This document shows, in pieces, positions 39,658 through 49,300 of a stretch of DNA of 64,000 bases; the first letter of the stretch is position 1; each line of letters opens with the position of its first letter. The stretch spans positions 806,001 to 870,000 of the forward strand of contig NZ_BMVE01000002.1 in the NCBI RefSeq assembly GCF_014650555.1, given 5' to 3'. This DNA is from Streptomyces goshikiensis (GTDB lineage Bacteria > Actinomycetota > Actinomycetes > Streptomycetales > Streptomycetaceae). The notes under the pieces were generated by a model. It saw only the letters and a list, made by a program, of their open reading frames with translations. It searched no databases and was not told the DNA's origin. The position numbers and the translations under genes were made by a program.

Positions 39658-41627
39658 CCGCCACCGTCACCCCCGCCACCACGGGCTCCGCGGCCGCCAC
39701 GGACACCGGGTCCGGCGTGCTGCGCGCGCTCACGCGCCACCGCGGCCGGCTCATCGTCGCCTGCGCGGCCGTGGCCCTCGTCCTCGGCGCCGTGTTCCTG
39801 GGCGCCGGGAACTGGCCGGCCTCGCTCTCCGTCGACCTGTCCGGACCGCTGAAGAGCACCAGCGACTGGATCATCGACAACCGCGACGGCCACCCGCTGT
39901 TCCTCTACTTCCTCGGACACGTCAGCAACGCCGTGGTCGTCTCCGTCCGCGCCGTGTACCTGGTGCTGCTCGCCCTCGGCTGGGCCGGCGTCACCGCCGC
40001 CGCCACGCTGGTGGCCTGGCGCGTCGCCGGAGTCCGGCTCGCGCTGACCTCCCTCGCCGCCTTCGCCGTCTGCGGAGTGCTCGGGATGTGGGTCCCCACC
40101 ATGCAGACGCTCGCCCTGATGGTCGTCGCCGTCGCCGCCTCCGTGCTGCTCGGCGGCCTCCTCGGGCTGGCCGCCGGCCTCTCGGACCGCATGCACCGCG
40201 TCCTGCGGCCCGTACTGGACACCATGCAGGTGCTGCCGGCCTTCGCGTACCTGCTGCCCGTCGTCCTCGTCTTCGGCATCGGCGTGCCCGCGGCCGTCCT
40301 GGCCACCGTCATCTACGCCGCCCCGCCCATGGCCCGGCTCACCGCGCTCGGGCTGCGCGACGCCGACGCCGGCGTCATGGAGGCCGCCACCTCCCTCGGC
40401 GCCACCGGCAGGCAGCGACTGCTGACGGCCAGGCTGCCGCTCGCCCGCAAGGAACTGCTGCTCGGCGTCAACCAGTCGATCATGATGGCGCTGGGCATGG
40501 CCGTGATCGCGTCCGTCATCGGCGCGGGCGGCCTCGGCGACCGCGTCTACCAGGCGCTGGCCTCCGTCGACGTCGGAGCGGCCCTCGCCGCCGGCGTGCC
40601 GATCGTGCTGCTCGCCATCGTCCTGGACCGGGTCACCGCCGCGGCCGGAGAGCGGATCGGCGCGGCCCCGGCCCACCGGTCCCGGCTCGGCTGGGCCATC
40701 GCCGCCGCGGCCACCGCCGCCGTCGCCCTCGGGACCCGGCTGGCCGACGCCCTCACCTGGCCCGACGGCTGGACGCTGGACATCGCCGAGCCCGTCAACC
40801 GGGCGGTCGACTGGATGACCGCCCACCTCTACTCCGGTGTGCCCGTCGTCGGAGGCACCGCCGACTGGGCGGGGCACTTCACCACGTGGGTCCTCAACCC
40901 CCTGCGCTCCGGCCTGCAGTGGCTGCCCTGGTGGGCGGTCCTGCTGACCATCGGCGTACTCGCCCTGCTCATCGGCACCTGGCGCACCGCCGTCACCGCC
41001 GTCCTGGCGATGGCCGCGATCGGCGTCCTCGGAGTCTGGGACCCGGCGCTCGACACGCTGTCCCAGGTGCTGGCCGCCGTCGCCGTGACGCTGCTGGTCG
41101 GCGTCGCCCTCGGCGTCGCCTCGGCACGCAGCAACCGCCTGGGACGCGCGCTGCGCCCGGTCCTCGACGTCTTCCAGACCATGCCGCAGTTCGTGTACCT
41201 GATCCCCGTCGTCGCCCTGTTCGGCGTCGGCCGCGCCCCGGCGGTCGCGGCCGCCGTGGTCTACGCGCTGCCCGCGGTGGTGCGGATCACGGCCCAGGGC
41301 GTCCGCGCGGTGAACCCCGCCGCCATGGAGTCCTCGCGCTCGCTGGGCGCGACCGGGCGCCAGCAGCTGCTCCAGGTGCAGCTGCCGCTGGCCCGGCCCG
41401 CGCTGCTGCTGGCCGTCAACCAGGGCGTCGTCCTGGTCCTCGCCGTGGTCGTCATCGGCGGCCTGGTGGGCGGCGGAGCGCTCGGCTACGACGCGGTCTT
41501 CGGTCTCGCCCAGGGCGACCTGGCGACCGGTCTGGTCGCCGGCGCGGCGATCGTCTGCCTCGGCCTGATGCTCGACCGCGTCACCCAGCCGACACAGCGC
41601 CGCGACCTCGCCGGAAAGGGGGCCTGA
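39654..41627 (+). CDS. Glycine betaine ABC permease with two fused permease domains
   Basis: The 657-aa protein starts at ATG 39654. It contains two complete BPD_transp_1-like halves: one with TMQVLPAFAYLLPVV and EAATSLGATGRQRLLTARLP, the other with FQTMPQFVYLIPVV and ESSRSLGATGRQQLLQVQLP. The two ATPase-coupling loops (SLGATGRQ) are nearly identical, which points to duplication and fusion. About 12-14 hydrophobic helices are visible. Such double permeases would replace a homodimer of OpuAB. It imports glycine betaine, choline or proline across the membrane with the neighbouring ATPase and lipoprotein. Its stop is 1 base before the lipoprotein ATG. Confidence 0.94.
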   Translation: MTATVTPATTGSAAATDTGSGVLRALTRHRGRLIVACAAVALVLGAVFLGAGNWPASLSVDLSGPLKSTSDWIIDNRDGHPLFLYFLGHVSNAVVVSVRAVYLVLLALGWAGVTAAATLVAWRVAGVRLALTSLAAFAVCGVLGMWVPTMQTLALMVVAVAASVLLGGLLGLAAGLSDRMHRVLRPVLDTMQVLPAFAYLLPVVLVFGIGVPAAVLATVIYAAPPMARLTALGLRDADAGVMEAATSLGATGRQRLLTARLPLARKELLLGVNQSIMMALGMAVIASVIGAGGLGDRVYQALASVDVGAALAAGVPIVLLAIVLDRVTAAAGERIGAAPAHRSRLGWAIAAAATAAVALGTRLADALTWPDGWTLDIAEPVNRAVDWMTAHLYSGVPVVGGTADWAGHFTTWVLNPLRSGLQWLPWWAVLLTIGVLALLIGTWRTAVTAVLAMAAIGVLGVWDPALDTLSQVLAAVAVTLLVGVALGVASARSNRLGRALRPVLDVFQTMPQFVYLIPVVALFGVGRAPAVAAAVVYALPAVVRITAQGVRAVNPAAMESSRSLGATGRQQLLQVQLPLARPALLLAVNQGVVLVLAVVVIGGLVGGGALGYDAVFGLAQGDLATGLVAGAAIVCLGLMLDRVTQPTQRRDLAGKGA

Positions 41628-41628
41628 C

Positions 41629-42594
41629 ATGGCTCGCACACGCATCGCCGCCCTCGCGGCCGCGGCCGCCATCACCGTGACGGCCCTCACCGGCTGCGGC
41701 GCCGCCGACATGACCCGCCAGTCCTCCCCGTACGCCGACGCCAAGGGCTCCCGCACGGTGACGCTGTCCGTGCAGTCGTGGGTGGGCGCCCAGGCCAACG
41801 TGGCCGTCGCCCAGTACCTGCTGGAGCACGAGCTCGGCTACCGGGTGGACACCGTCCAGATCGACGAGGTGCCCGCCTGGGACGCCCTCAGCCAGGGCCG
41901 GGTGGACGCCATCCTGGAGGACTGGGGCCACCCGGAGCAGGAGAAGCGGTACATCGACGACAAGGGCACCATCGCCCGGGGCGGCGAACTCGGGGTGACC
42001 GGCCACATCGGCTGGTTCGTGCCGACGTACTTCGCCGAGGAACACCCGGACGTCACCGACTGGAAGAACCTGAACAAGTACGCCGACCAGCTCCGCACCG
42101 CGGAGAGCGGCGGCAAGGGCCAGTTGCTGGACGGCTCCCCGTCCTACGTGACGAACGACAAGGCGCTCGTGAACAACCTCGACCTCGACTACCAGGTCGT
42201 CTTCGCGGGATCCGAGGCGGCGCAGATCACGCAGATCAGACAGTTCGCCAAGGAGAAGAAGCCGTTCCTGACCTACTGGTACAAGCCCCAGTGGCTGTTC
42301 GAGAAGGTCCCGATGACGGAGGTGAAGCTCCCCGACTACAAGGAGGGCTGTGACGCCGACGCCGAGAAGGTCGCCTGCGCGTACCCGCACACGCCGCTGC
42401 AGAAGTTCCTCAACTCCCGCTTCGAGGCCGACGGGGGCGACGCCGCCGCCTTCCTGAAGAAGTTCCGGTGGACGACCGACATGCAGAACGACGTCTCCCT
42501 GATGATCGCGGACCAGAAGCTGTCGCCCCAGGAAGCGGCGGCCCGCTGGGTCAAGCAGAACGAGGCCACCTGGCGCACCTGGCTCCCGTCCTGA
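41629..42594 (+). CDS. Glycine betaine ABC transporter substrate-binding lipoprotein
   Basis: The 321-aa protein has a lipobox (ALTGC, Cys at 23) after a hydrophobic signal sequence, so it is anchored to the outer membrane face. The OpuAC/ProX-like domain follows (SVQSWVGAQANVAVAQYLL, VPAWDALSQGRVDAILEDW, TYWYKPQWLFEK). Several Trp residues could form the aromatic cage that binds quaternary ammonium groups. It is the last gene of the operon, followed by a strong terminator. Confidence 0.95.
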   Translation: MARTRIAALAAAAAITVTALTGCGAADMTRQSSPYADAKGSRTVTLSVQSWVGAQANVAVAQYLLEHELGYRVDTVQIDEVPAWDALSQGRVDAILEDWGHPEQEKRYIDDKGTIARGGELGVTGHIGWFVPTYFAEEHPDVTDWKNLNKYADQLRTAESGGKGQLLDGSPSYVTNDKALVNNLDLDYQVVFAGSEAAQITQIRQFAKEKKPFLTYWYKPQWLFEKVPMTEVKLPDYKEGCDADAEKVACAYPHTPLQKFLNSRFEADGGDAAAFLKKFRWTTDMQNDVSLMIADQKLSPQEAAARWVKQNEATWRTWLPS

Positions 42595-42627
42595 CCCCCA
42601 CGGGAAACGGTATCCGGGGGAACGGCG

Positions 42628-42673
42628 AGGCCCGGCGGAGGGAAGTGGCTCGCCACTTCCCTCCGCCGGGCCT
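42628..42673. terminator. Very strong bidirectional terminator (22-bp inverted repeat)
   Basis: A perfect 22-base inverted repeat (AGGCCCGGCGGAGGGAAGTG.. with its complement) with a 2-base centre lies between the convergent betaine operon and the DNRLRE/FG-GAP gene. It is among the most extensive hairpins in the window. Confidence 0.85.
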
Positions 42674-42691
42674 TCCGCTACCTGTGGGGGC

Positions 42692-45600
42692 TCAGCCGAA
42701 GGCCTTCATGGCGCCCCAGCCGCCGACCACGACGAGCACGCCCCCGGTGGTGTCCGTCTCGGTGCAACGGTAGAGCTTCACGGTGCCTGAGCCGGTCAGT
42801 GCCCAGAGGTCGGGGATCCCGTCACCGCTGGTGTCGGGGGTGCCCATGACCATCGGGATGTTGGCCGCCGTCCAGTTCGCGCCGTAGGAGACGTCGGCAC
42901 CGCCCAGGGAGGCCGCGCCCGAGGCGAGCGAGGCGATCGCCGTGCCGCCCTTGCCGTCGCTCTTGCCCTTGCGCAGCCACATCTTGCCGTCGCCGGGGTT
43001 GCGGTAGAGCAGGTCCTTCGCGCCGTCCTTGTTGATGTCGCCGACGTTGACCACGTCCAGCGGGTCCCAGCCCGAGGCGAGCTTGGTCGCTCCGCTGAAG
43101 CTCGCTCCGGTGTACCCGGTGAACGCCCACAGGTCGGAACCGGAGGTGGCCAGGAGGTCGGAGCGGCGGTCGTTGTCGAGGTCGCCCGCCGCGAAGATCT
43201 GCGTGAACGAGGACGGGGCGGGCGCGTTGGACGGCAGCCACAGCTCGGTGCGCTGCTCGATGTCCACACTGCCGTAGCCGTCGCCGCGGTACACGTAGAG
43301 CTTGCCGTCGGGCATCCGGGCGATCAGATCCTGGATGCCGTCACCGGGAGCGAAGTCGCCGTGGTGCGTGATCAGCGCCGGCTTGCCGTCGGAGCCCATC
43401 CAGTAGCCGGGGTGGTCGGCCTTGCCGTCCTTGTCGGTGTCGGCGGTGAGGTTGACACCGGCGCGGTGAGCGCCGGGGATGTTCATGTGCAGGTCTCCCG
43501 CGGCACCGGAGTACATGTCGAGGTTGCCCTCGGGCGTGATGACCCACAGGTCCGGCTGGGCGTCGCCGTTGGTGTCGCCGGGGGCGTCCGCGCTGTCGCG
43601 GGGTGACACGTTGAAGCGGTAACCAGTGGAGTCCGAGGGGTTGCCGGCCCCGTCCATGGCCCGCACGTAGAGCATGTTGGGTCCGGCCACGGGCGGTTTG
43701 AGGGCAACCGTGGCGTTGGCGCCGGCTGCCACCGCGACGCTGTGCGCGTCGTCGAAGCCCGGACCGTTGAAGGCGTACTGGTACTTGACGGTGGACGAGT
43801 CGTCGGAGGCGCCGAAGGTGAACTGTCCGGCCGTGCCGAACTTGACCGTGCTCCAGTTGCGGCCCGTGCCGTCGTCCTCAGGGAAGTTGCTGGAGGAGAT
43901 GGCCGGCGAGTTCGGCTTCGTGGCGTCGTACACGAAGGTGCAGTCGGCGTTGCCGGCCGGGGCGAACTCGGAAGCCGCTCCGGTGGAGTCGATGGAGCGT
44001 ACGGCCCAGTGGTACGTCTTGCCGTCGGTGAACTTGGACCGGGCGAGCGTGACGCTCTGGTGGCCGGAGCCGTCGACGCCCAGCTGCTGGTCGTAGAGCT
44101 TGCTGCTGCTGCCCGACTCCCACACCACGAAGTGCAGGGAGCTCAGGTCTCCGTCGTCGTCCTTGCCGGTGGCGGCGAAGACCAGGTCGGAGGCGCCGAC
44201 CGCGGAGAACGGAGCGTCCGTGTCGCAGTCCGGTCCCGGGGACATGGTCAGGGCCTCGGGCACCCGCGGAGGACGGTTGTACGTGACCTTCATCCAGGGC
44301 GAGTTGGATCCGTCGGCCTTGAACTTCTTCCAGGAATAGGCCGACTTCTCGTCCGTGGCGCGCATGCCCAGCGTGATCGTGGGCCAGCCGTGGTCCATGG
44401 CCCTCTGAGCCGTGGCGGTCGTGGTGAAACGGACGTAGTCATCGGGGCAGCTGCTGTTGTACCCGTGTGCCGCGTCCACCGCCTGGATCTTGGTGTCCCA
44501 GGAGGGCTGGTTGTTCCAGGTGGTCTTGTTGCTGATGGTGCCGGTGTTCCAGAGCTCGACGGGCTTGGCCGTGCAGGACCAGGAGTACGTCTCCAGGGCG
44601 TAGAAGTACGCCTCGGAGACCCTCGCGCCCTGCATGGCGGGGTTCCACGCGATCGTGTAGAAGGAGCGGGACAGCCCGCCGGTGGTCGACTCGTAGCCCA
44701 CGCGGGCCGTGTCGGTGCCGTCGTTGAAGTTGGTGCCGTTCCAGAAGCTGGACGACGGGTAGGTGCGGTACGCGGTGGTCCAGTTGTTGGTGCCGCCGTC
44801 GAACGAAGGATCGATGAAGACCGGGTAGACCGTTGACGCGTCCTTCAGCAGCTTCGCGTCCGGAACCAGCGCGAGCGTGCCGTCCTTCAACGCCGGCTGC
44901 ACCAGTGCGTCGTGGGTACCCGGCTGCGGTCCGCCGAGGCCGGGCAGGGCGAGGACGTCGGCGGGGGTCCGGGGGGCGCCGGAGCCGGCGGGTGTCGCGG
45001 CGTCGCCGACCGTGGCCGGGTCGGCCTTGCCCGCGGAGTCCCACATGAACGGGGTGGGCGAGGAGGCGACCTCCTTGCCCTGACGGTCCGCGGCGCTCAG
45101 GCTCTTGGTGACCGGGTCGAGGCTGAAGACGAGGTCGGGCGAGCTCAATCCGTACGAGAGGCTCGCCAGGGCGGGGCTCGCGGCGGCTTCGGCGTTCTTG
45201 ACCACCAAGACGTGGGAGAAGCCGGCATCGCGCGCGGTCAGCAACAGGTCGACTCCGGGCAGCACTTCCGGGTACAGGGCGCGAGGGCCCTCGATGATGG
45301 GCAGCGGAACCGGTCCGGGCCAGGACAGGGTCAGCCGGTGACCGCCGGTTTCGAGGGTGGCGAGCGGGGTCGTGCCCGCCCCGGCCGCGTCGAGAGGGGC
45401 CCGCTGGACGGACCGGGAAGAGCGCCCGGCCGTGCCGGCCGAGAAGACCGCGGGGTTGTTGACGGCCTTCGGCGCCCAGCCGTCATCGGTGCGGGTCAGC
45501 GTGGTGTCGATCTCCTTCCACTCACCGCCGACCTTGGCCCGTACCGGGCGGGTGTGCGCGGTCAGCTCGAAGCTGCCGTCCGGCATGGCCATGGTGCTGT

Positions 45601-45835
45601 TGGTCGCGGTGCGCAGCTCCGTGACCTCCACGGGCTTGCCGGTAGACCGGGCCTTGTCCTGCGCCTCGTCGTGGTCCAGCAGGCCGTTCGCCCGCGGGGC
45701 CCGGTTCGGGGCATCGTGGGACGGGCCGTCAGCGGGCAGCGCCAGCAGCCCGGCCGCCAGCGCGGCGGTGATGCCCAGGGCGGCGAGTCCCGCCGTTTTG
45801 CGATTCGGCCTGCGGCCGGGCCGGAGCCTTTTCAC
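42692..45835 (-). CDS. Secreted DNRLRE/FG-GAP (VCBS-like) repeat protein
   Basis: The 1,047-aa protein starts from GTG 45835 (GGGAGGGA about 10 bases upstream). The N-terminus has a basic region and hydrophobic signal (about 15-40). An N-terminal domain with EWKEIDTTLTRTDDGWAPK is typical of Streptomyces DNRLRE proteins. A DNRLRE-like beta domain with conserved Trp/Cys (about 350-530) is followed by fibronectin-like modules (about 550-760). FG-GAP-like calcium-binding repeats then appear (DTNGDAQPDLW, DTDKDGKADH, DLDNDRRSDLL, DINKDGAKDLL, DTSGDGIPDLW), probably forming a beta-propeller. It is a cell-surface or secreted protein. It is divergent from an RHS toxin gene; such pairs recur in Streptomyces, so it may act with RHS export or display. 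Confidence 0.9.
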   Translation of the reverse strand: MKRLRPGRRPNRKTAGLAALGITAALAAGLLALPADGPSHDAPNRAPRANGLLDHDEAQDKARSTGKPVEVTELRTATNSTMAMPDGSFELTAHTRPVRAKVGGEWKEIDTTLTRTDDGWAPKAVNNPAVFSAGTAGRSSRSVQRAPLDAAGAGTTPLATLETGGHRLTLSWPGPVPLPIIEGPRALYPEVLPGVDLLLTARDAGFSHVLVVKNAEAAASPALASLSYGLSSPDLVFSLDPVTKSLSAADRQGKEVASSPTPFMWDSAGKADPATVGDAATPAGSGAPRTPADVLALPGLGGPQPGTHDALVQPALKDGTLALVPDAKLLKDASTVYPVFIDPSFDGGTNNWTTAYRTYPSSSFWNGTNFNDGTDTARVGYESTTGGLSRSFYTIAWNPAMQGARVSEAYFYALETYSWSCTAKPVELWNTGTISNKTTWNNQPSWDTKIQAVDAAHGYNSSCPDDYVRFTTTATAQRAMDHGWPTITLGMRATDEKSAYSWKKFKADGSNSPWMKVTYNRPPRVPEALTMSPGPDCDTDAPFSAVGASDLVFAATGKDDDGDLSSLHFVVWESGSSSKLYDQQLGVDGSGHQSVTLARSKFTDGKTYHWAVRSIDSTGAASEFAPAGNADCTFVYDATKPNSPAISSSNFPEDDGTGRNWSTVKFGTAGQFTFGASDDSSTVKYQYAFNGPGFDDAHSVAVAAGANATVALKPPVAGPNMLYVRAMDGAGNPSDSTGYRFNVSPRDSADAPGDTNGDAQPDLWVITPEGNLDMYSGAAGDLHMNIPGAHRAGVNLTADTDKDGKADHPGYWMGSDGKPALITHHGDFAPGDGIQDLIARMPDGKLYVYRGDGYGSVDIEQRTELWLPSNAPAPSSFTQIFAAGDLDNDRRSDLLATSGSDLWAFTGYTGASFSGATKLASGWDPLDVVNVGDINKDGAKDLLYRNPGDGKMWLRKGKSDGKGGTAIASLASGAASLGGADVSYGANWTAANIPMVMGTPDTSGDGIPDLWALTGSGTVKLYRCTETDTTGGVLVVVGGWGAMKAFG

Positions 45836-46313
45836 GGTCTGTCTTTCCCTCCCAGGCGGACTTCCGCAGGTCCATTCGGTCTGTTCACGTAATGGATCAT
45901 GCGGTCCGCGCGGGCAGATCATGACGCATGGGCGCGCACGCTCCAATTCGAAGTGTGATCGGAACGTGACGTAGGTGGGAAATTTGAGGCGCGCGGAACT
46001 CCGGGCGGGCCTCCTGCGTCTCTCCTGGTGAGCTGTACCGATGGCTGAGATGAGTTGGGTGAACCGCATCAAATCGGTGAGTCCGGACAAACGGCATGCT
46101 GTTCTGGCTGGATTTGATCCCTTGCGATATGACCTATCGCATTCGCCGGATGAATGCCCGAAGCTGCGCACTCGCGATGAATCGGTAGGTCCGATACCCG
46201 TGGGCGTTATATCTCGTGATCGAGATCTCAGTGAAATGCATTGATTTGACGGCCGCATTCCCCCGCCTCAATGATGCGCGGACAATTGATCTTTCGGGCC
46301 TGGGGGGCTCTGC
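45836..46313. promoter_or_regulatory. 478-bp divergent intergenic region, AT-richer than neighbours
   Basis: No gene is seen. This is the promoter region for both the DNRLRE/FG-GAP gene and the RHS gene. It is visibly lower in GC than the rest of the window. A 16-bp dyad ATCTCG-TGAT-CGAGAT lies at 46211-46226, about 88 bases upstream of the RHS start, and may be an operator. No confident -35/-10 pair could be assigned. Confidence 0.5.
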
Positions 46314-49300
46314 GTGTTCTCATCGTTGTCGTGGTCCGGGAGGGGCTCCTTGCCCCGGACCACGAGTGGCCGGCGTCGTGCACGCCGGAACCGGCTGGCC
46401 GTCGGTACGGCCACGGCCGCCGCACTACTGGTCACCCTGGTGCCCAGTCAGGCTTTCGCCGCACCGCCGTCCGGCTCCCGGGCCGGTGTCGACCTGATCG
46501 ACCTCCAAAAGGAGCCCGTCGCGCGGGACGCCGGAACCGGCGCCCTGGACGAGCTCACCGGCGAGGCGACCCAGCCGGTCGACGCCTACGTTCCGGAGAA
46601 GATCGACGCGCCGGCGGGCGGCCAGGGCACGGCGCCGCTCACCACACCGGCCGCCGGTCAGCTCGTGAAGGCCGACCAGCTACCGGTGCTCATCGGCCCG
46701 CCCAAGGACGCCACCGCGGCCGAGGCCGCCGCGCTCGCAGGTAACTGGCAGGTCGCACTCGCCCAGCCCGAGCAGACCGCGGCTGCCGAGGTGGACGGCA
46801 TGCTGCTCACCGTCACCCCGCCCGCGGGCGCCAGTGGTGAGGTGGAAGTCAGCCTGGACTACAGCGAGTTCAAGGAGCTGTACAGCGCCGACTGGGCGAA
46901 CCGCCTGCAGTTCGTCCAGTACCCGCGCTGCTTCCTGCAGAGCCCGGACAACGAGGCCTGCAACGAGGCCGTCAGGCTGAACTCGGACAACAACGACGAC
47001 AGCGACCGGATCAGCACGACCGTCGACGTCGCCAGCCTCACCACGCCGCCCACGGCACCGCAGAGCGCCGCCTCGTTCACGACGGGCGGCTCGATCGTGG
47101 ACGGCGTGTACCGGACCTCCCGCAAGGCCGAGGCGCTCCGCACCCTGATGCCGGCCGTCGACGGCGGTGCCACTGGCGGCGTGTTCGCCACCGTGGACTC
47201 CGGCTCCGGAGCCAAGGGCGACTACACCGCGACCCCGCTGGTCAGTGCCGGCACCTGGTCGGCCGGCAGCAACTCAGGTGCGTTCAACTACACGTACCAG
47301 CTGACCGCACCGCCGGCTCCCGCCGGACCGGCCCCGTCCATCGCCTTCCAGTACAACTCGCAGGTCGTCGACGGTCGTACCTCGGCCACCAACAACCAGG
47401 CCTCCTGGCTGGGCGACGGCTGGGAGTACAACCCCGGCTCGATCGAGCGCACCTACCGCGGCTGCAGCGACGACACCGCCGGCGGCGCCAACAACGCCTC
47501 CCACAAGACAGGCGACCTCTGCTGGGGCTCGTGGAACGCCGTGCTCAGCCTCGGCGGCAGCACCACCGAGCTGGTCCGCGACGACACGTCCGGCCAGTGG
47601 GTCACGAAGAACGGTGACGGCTCCAAGATCCAGCTGATCAAGGACAGTGCCAAGCCCAAGGCGAACGGCGACGACGACGACGAGCGCTGGATCGTCACGA
47701 CGCGGGACGGCACCCAGTACCACTTCGGCCTGAACCGCCTGCCCGGCTGGGCCGACGGCAAGAGCACCACCGACTCCGTCCTCACCGTCCCGGTCTCCGG
47801 TAACCAGCCCGGCGAGCCCTGCTACAACAGCGACTTCTCCAAGTCCTTCTGCGACCAGGCATGGCGCTGGAACCTCGACTACGTCGTCGACGTCGACGGC
47901 AACGCCATGTCGCTGTGGTGGAAGAAGGAAACGAACTTCTACTCCAAGAACGAGAAGTACACCACCCCGGTCAAGTACGACCGTGGCGGCTACCTGCTCA
48001 ACATCGACTACGGCCAGCGCTCCGACACCCTCTTCAGCGCGCCTCCCGTGGACCGGGTCAGCTTCGGCGTCGGCGAGCGCTGCCGCGAGGAAGGTGCGCT
48101 CAAGTGCACCGACGCGGCGTTCGCCTCGCGCGACTACGAGCGGTACCGGATCTGGTACGACACCCCGGCGCACCTGTACTGCTCCGGTACCGTGGGCAAG
48201 CGCTGCCCGGTCCCCTCGCCGACCTTCTGGTCGCGCAAGCAGCTGTCCTCCGTCACCACGCAGGCGCAGCGCACCAAAGGCTCGACGGCGCTCCAGAACG
48301 TCGACACCTGGAACCTGACGCAGTCGTTCCCGCGCACGCTGACCGACGGCTCCCCTCCGCTGTGGCTGGAATCCGTCAAGCGGACCGGATACGGCACCGA
48401 CGGCAAGTCGCTGCCCCTCAACCCGGTCGAGTTCTCGCACAACAACGCCCCGATGCCCAACCGTGTGGTGAAGGGGCCGGACGACCACCGTCCGGCCTTC
48501 GACCGCCTGCGTATCCGCCGCGTCATGACGGAGTACGGCGGCGAGATCGACGTCCAGTACTCCACACCCGCCGGCTCCTGCGCCTCGGGCACCGGACAGC
48601 CGACTCCCGAGGCCAACAAGGCCCTGTGCTACCCCGTCTTCTGGAGTCCGGACCCGGACCAGGAGACCACCGACTGGTTCAACAAGTACGTCGTCGAATC
48701 CGTCGAGGAGCGCCCCCGCATCGACGGGGTGCCCGACCTCGTCACCGACTACGTGTACGTCGGAGACGCGGCTTGGGCGAAGAACGACACCGAGTTCTCC
48801 AAGCGCAAGACCCGCACCTACGACCAGTGGCACGGCTACGCCCAGGTCGACGTGTTCAAGGGACGGCCGGACGCGACCGACGGATCGGTGCAGAGCAAGT
48901 CCTCGTCCCGCTTCTTCCGCGGTATGCCGGGGCAGACCGTCCTGGACTCCAAGGGCGCCACGATCGCAGCCGACCACCCCGCCTTCCAGGGCATGACGGC
49001 CGAGTCGATCAGCTATACGCAGGCGGTCGGAGGTGAGGTCTCCTCCCGCTCGATCAGCTACCCGAAGGCGATCCCACTCGCCAGCCGGGCGCGCGGTGAC
49101 GGCCTCGACGCGCTGACGGCCTACCGCGTCGAGAACGGCAAGAGCACGACGATCACCCCGTCGAGCGGAACCGGCGACGACAAGCGCACCTCGCGCACAG
49201 CCACCATCACCACCGAGTACGACAGCGTCTACGGCCTTCCGGAGAAGGTCGAGTCGCAGGGCGACACCGGCGTCACCGGCGATGAGACCTGCACCGTCTC

